This document shows positions 62,926 to 64,000 of a stretch of DNA of 64,000 nt, one piece after another. Numbering within the stretch: the first letter of the stretch is position 1; each line of letters opens with the position of its first letter. The DNA is taken from assembly GCA_009760855.2 (NCBI GenBank), contig WPIO01000005.1, positions 12,130,001 to 12,194,000 on the forward strand, read 5' to 3'. The position numbers were made by a program, and so were the translations under genes. The notes under the pieces were generated by a model, which worked only from the letters and a program-made list of their open reading frames with translations, searched no databases and was not told where the DNA came from. This stretch comes from Cristatella mucedo (lineage: Eukaryota; Bryozoa; Phylactolaemata; Cristatellidae).

Positions 62926-64000
62926 TTTATGGCCGTATTTTCTTTTTGCTGTTTGCGCTAAGTAATTTTTTAAGAGCATTAAATTAATACCAATCCACCG
63001 TTACTGCAGCTTCATGAGTATATCTAGGTCATGATAATCAGATCCACGCGACACTCATTTGAAGAGGCAGCAATTGTAGGCATGAGCTATACAATTTAGC
63101 TCTGGCTTACTTCAGTGGTGGATTTGCAACTGCTGGCACGAGTCACAGAATTTAGCTCGGGCTTTTGTCAGTGGTGGCACGTGATGCATCTGTTTGTTCA
63201 TGCAGCCATAAAGCTTCGGACAGATGGTATAACGCACACACAATCAGACCGGTTGTGCACGTACCCAGTGCTACTTATGCTACTTGGCACTGACTTCACA
63301 CACACAGCATTGCAATATGTACTACGACCTGTCATCGCCGGAAGGTCGAGCACGACTCGAGCTCAACCTTGTGAAAATCTCTTAGCGGTCATGCACTAAG
63401 CATCCAACTAGGATGGGTCAAGAAAGCCTAGAGTCGTACGGCATAAATAGAAGCTCACTCCTCAGAGGGTAGAAGCTAGCCATTAACTGGTACTTGCCAC
63501 CATTCGCGAAACACGAGTGTGCACTCATGTACTCTCGATTCACTGTTGGACAACAGAGACACAGACTCGAGCCCGTACTTTCGCATTTCAATTTCGGCTT
63601 AATAAAAGAAGTCGGCATCTTAAAGTAGAAAGGGGGAGATGAGGCAATTAGATGAGGAAGAGTAGAGGAATGAAAACTGTTACGACTAGCGACAGAAATA
63701 GCAAAAGTGGAAATATTTATTGAGTGAAGACTGCCGAGCAAACAGTTTGGTTTGAAGACGAAAGATTGATGAGGGGTAAAAAGCTGTCTGAGCTAAGGAA
63801 TCAGGCCTAACATCGGCATACCATATGGCAGGAAGCTATTCAAAAGATAGAACCAGCGATAGTCATTTTGGCAGCAAGGGCTAACAGTTTTGCATAGCCC
63901 ATATCTGGGAAGTTTCTCAATTGGCTGAAACCACGATCTTGAAAAGGCATTACCAAAAGCCATTAAATTGGATGTCGAACCAAGTCTCAAATACTCAGAA
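62926..64000. other. Right edge, unassigned
   Basis: Two minus-strand frames (63418-63741 and 63793-63990, the latter open almost to the window edge) read like ordinary protein sequence, but I recognise no family. An IQCH 5' exon ending in phase 1 should lie here or beyond. Confidence 0.4.

Overview
This window is nuclear DNA of an animal, most likely an invertebrate. Both recognisable genes are split by GT-AG introns of about 0.15 to 4 kb. The space between exons is full of dinucleotide and tetranucleotide repeats, truncated L2/CR1-type LINE ends and tRNA-derived SINEs. I cannot name the species. Nothing argues for a vertebrate, and an early-branching or marine invertebrate would fit. IQCH implies a lineage with motile cilia or flagellated sperm.

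Layout. Positions 1-10,100: no gene found; holds simple repeats, LINE tails, a SINE and a well-preserved hAT-like non-autonomous DNA transposon (2578-2962). Positions 10,103-42,087, plus strand: a complete GAPVD1 (Gapex-5/RAP6) orthologue in 20 coding exons. Reading phase is continuous across every junction and sums to 5,619 coding bases (1,872 residues plus stop). It has an N-terminal RasGAP-like region, a long Ala/Ser/Gly/Pro-rich middle and a C-terminal VPS9 domain. Positions 42,088-44,328: the interval between two convergent genes, with a long (CT)n tract and candidate poly(A) signals for each gene. Positions 44,329-62,722, minus strand: IQCH (IQ motif-containing protein H) in 15 coding exons, again with unbroken phase, covering 840 residues down to the stop. 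Its N-terminal exon or exons were not identified and probably lie to the right of 62,722 or outside the window. Positions 62,723-64,000: a tRNA-derived SINE and unassigned open frames.

The two genes are not functionally linked as far as is known. GAPVD1 acts in endocytosis as a Rab5-family exchange factor. IQCH is a calmodulin-binding, ATP-grasp-like protein of sperm and cilia. They are tail to tail with 2.2 kb between stop codons.

The non-coding part carries most of the oddities. Two LINE families are present only as 3' ends. One SINE family appears to have borrowed the 3' stem-loop and ATT tail of one of them. One LINE is nested in another. There is a 27-base exact match to the universal 5' end of 18S rRNA inside intron 2. 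Three two-copy tandem duplications of about 57-60 bp occur, and several microsatellites sit just upstream of GAPVD1 splice acceptors. I see no clear evidence of a novel multi-gene system. Comparisons with vertebrate proteins are from memory and need a search to confirm.
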